From: Rhodococcus jostii RHA1
GTDB taxonomy: Bacteria; Actinomycetota; Actinomycetes; Mycobacteriales; Mycobacteriaceae
NCBI RefSeq assembly: GCF_000014565.1
Contig: NC_008268.1
Location: 4,464,001-4,528,000, forward strand
Length of the DNA: 64,000 nt
Reading direction: 5' to 3'
Shown here: piece after piece, positions 62,726 through 64,000 of the stretch
Layout: every line of letters starts with the position of its first letter
How positions within the stretch are numbered: position 1 is the first letter of the stretch
The notes under the pieces: generated by a model
Database searches by the model: none
Seen by the model: the letters and a program-made list of their open reading frames with translations, nothing else
What the model was told of the DNA's origin: nothing
Position numbers and translations under genes: made by a program

Positions 62726-64000
62726 TCAGGGCTTGTTCAGGAATTCCTGGAGCCGGTTGGTGACAGCACTGGGATCTTCGAGGGAGTGCCAGTGGCCCAC
62801 CCCGTCGAGCACGTGCTTCTGGGCGGTGGGGTAGATCGAGAGCAGTTCGTCGTTGACCGCGACCGGACTGACCTTGTCCTCGTCGCCGGTGAGCAGCAGA
62901 ACCGGGACCTCGATCGACGCGAAGTCGGGTTCGACGGCGGCGGCGAGTGCCTCGCAGGCGCTCGCGTAGCCCTCGGGGTTCTGGCCGAGCAGCAGCTCGC
63001 GGACCAGGGCCACCGACGTCGGGCGGGTGCTGTGCGTTTCCTGCGACAGCGCCGCTGCGACGACGGTGTCGGCGACGGCGGACATACCGCCTTCGCGGAC
63101 GGTGCGGGCGCGGGCGCGGGTGGCGGTTTTGGCTGCCTCCGGCTGAGCGCGGACCGCCCCGAGGAGCGCGACCTTGCTGACACGCTGCGGGTACTTGGCG
63201 GCGAACGTGTTCGCGACCAGGGTGCCCATCGAGTGCGCGACCAGGGCGGTCTGCTCGATGCCCTCCGCGTCGAGCAACTCGCGCAACTCCTCGACCCAGT
63301 TGTCGATGCTCGCGGGACCGGCGAATGGGGAGCGGCCGTGACCGGACAGGTCGTAGCGCAGCACGGTGTGGGTTTCGGCGAGCGTCGCGATCTGCGGCTC
63401 GAACACGGTGGTCGCACCGCCGAGGCCGTGGATCAGCACGACCGCGGGTCCGCTGCCGGTCTTCTCGACGAACAGCTCGCTGGTGCCGACCGGGGTGAGG
63501 TGGTCCGCAGCGGCCGGGATGCCGATGGTGTTGCGCAGCTCGCCGAGGCCGGGTGCGGAGACGATGACCTCGTCGCCCTCGACGAGGTACTTCGGCGGGT
63601 CGAAGCCGATGCCGACGCCGACCGGGGTGCCGGTGGCGATCACGTCACCGGGTTCGAGGGTGATGCCGGCCGAGAGCGTCTCGATGATGGTGGGCACGTC
63701 GAAGATGAGCTGGGCGGTGTTGGTGTCCTGGCGGAGCTCGCCGTTGACCCGGGTCTGCAGCTGCAGGTCGTTGATGTCGATCTCGTCCGCGGTGACGGCC
63801 CAGGGGCCGAGCGGGCAGAACGTGTCGAGGGACTTGCCGATGAACCACTGCTTGTGGTCGCGCTGCAGGTCACGGGCGGTGACGTCGTTGATGAGGGTGT
63901 AGCCCCACACGTAATCCATCGCGTCGTCGCGGCTGACCTTGGAGGCGCGCTTGCCGATGATGATGCCGATCTCGCCCTCATAGTCCAGGGCCGAGGTGAT
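62726..64000 (-). CDS. Fumarylacetoacetase-type domain fused to alpha/beta hydrolase (5' end outside window)
   Basis: The frame is open to the right edge; 424 residues are visible. The first ~165 are the C-terminal part of an FAH-family enzyme: LDYEGEIGIIIGK, WGYTLINDVTARDLQ, GKSLDTFCPLGPWAVTADEI, TLEPGDVIATGTPVGVG. The rest is an alpha/beta hydrolase of the 3-oxoadipate enol-lactonase type: VLIHGLGG, nucleophile AHSMGT, Asp in LTGDEDKVSP, His in GVGHWHSLE. A hydrolytic C-C or enol-lactone pair in one chain fits a ring-cleavage pathway. Same strand as the amidohydrolase gene. Confidence 0.88.
   Translation of the reverse strand: MTSALDYEGEIGIIIGKRASKVSRDDAMDYVWGYTLINDVTARDLQRDHKQWFIGKSLDTFCPLGPWAVTADEIDINDLQLQTRVNGELRQDTNTAQLIFDVPTIIETLSAGITLEPGDVIATGTPVGVGIGFDPPKYLVEGDEVIVSAPGLGELRNTIGIPAAADHLTPVGTSELFVEKTGSGPAVVLIHGLGGATTVFEPQIATLAETHTVLRYDLSGHGRSPFAGPASIDNWVEELRELLDAEGIEQTALVAHSMGTLVANTFAAKYPQRVSKVALLGAVRAQPEAAKTATRARARTVREGGMSAVADTVVAAALSQETHSTRPTSVALVRELLLGQNPEGYASACEALAAAVEPDFASIEVPVLLLTGDEDKVSPVAVNDELLSIYPTAQKHVLDGVGHWHSLEDPSAVTNRLQEFLNKP

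Overview
The window looks like chromosomal DNA of a high-GC mycolic-acid actinomycete, most likely Rhodococcus of the jostii/opacus/wratislaviensis type. The evidence is the codon use, frequent GTG starts, 4-base ATGA/GTGA gene overlaps, WhiB and PknD-like proteins, a DUF4193 protein, an overlapping LysC-alpha/beta aspartokinase, a DtxR/IdeR-type iron box and several acyl-CoA dehydrogenase/enoyl-CoA hydratase genes. No RNA genes, CRISPR array or phage genes were seen.

Layout. 1-2.8 kb: end of an M20 amidohydrolase, an iron-box siderophore-binding lipoprotein, a proline-rich small protein, DUF4193 and SRPBCC proteins. 2.8-6.6 kb: an NTF2-FMO flavoprotein, then an IS1182-family element sitting inside a palindromic repeat. 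6.6-9.5 kb: a YCII/DGPF protein with its ECF42-type sigma factor, then a CmtR-like metal sensor with a cation-efflux protein. 9.4-13.6 kb: TetR, acyl-CoA dehydrogenase and enoyl-CoA hydratase operon plus a divergent crotonase. 13.6-19.6 kb: PAP2 membrane protein, then a TetR-controlled lipid/steroid-like oxidation operon whose first gene is frameshifted.

19.6-27.4 kb is the most interesting region. MTA phosphorylase, a sugar epimerase, a GT2 polyprenyl-phosphate-type glycosyltransferase, a DUF2064 protein and a divergent GT-C-like membrane protein match, in content and orientation, the Mycobacterium tuberculosis Rv0535-Rv0541c locus for the methylthioxylose cap of lipoarabinomannan. Next to it lies a cytochrome-b/sulfite-oxidase-type molybdoenzyme, a membrane protein, a SAM methyltransferase and a lipoprotein. 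This suggests a sulfur-sugar envelope pathway with a possible thioether/sulfoxide redox step (inference).

27.5-31.5 kb: LtrA and MFS proteins, DUF6325 and SHOCT proteins. 31.5-38.7 kb: a LacI-controlled alpha-glucoside ABC uptake and GH13 system. 39-45.2 kb: ROK sugar kinase overlapping a whiB gene, a PknD-like kinase with a beta-propeller, and a MalT-like LuxR regulator. 45.4-47.1 kb: two acyl-CoA dehydrogenase genes fused by deletion and decaying. 47-53.7 kb: alkylsulfatase, AI-2E exporter, SulP transporter and a DUF1254 protein. 53.7-54.4 kb: remnant of a DUF2254 gene. 54.5-57.8 kb: a DUF3558-like lipoprotein and lysC-asd. 57.9-61 kb: a secreted lipase, an IS30-family element inside a second palindrome, and a GAP-family protein. 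The end holds a WhiB remnant, an amidohydrolase and a fumarylacetoacetase/alpha-beta hydrolase fusion running off the edge.

A family of ~46-bp palindromes (CCCGTGAGTACTTGTTAAC...) recurs at 4.7/6.6, 13.6, 19.6, 27.5 and 31.5 kb, with related hairpins at 52.3, 57.8 and 59/60.3 kb. Most sit exactly at gene ends and often supply the stop codon. Both insertion sequences in the window lie inside such palindromes.
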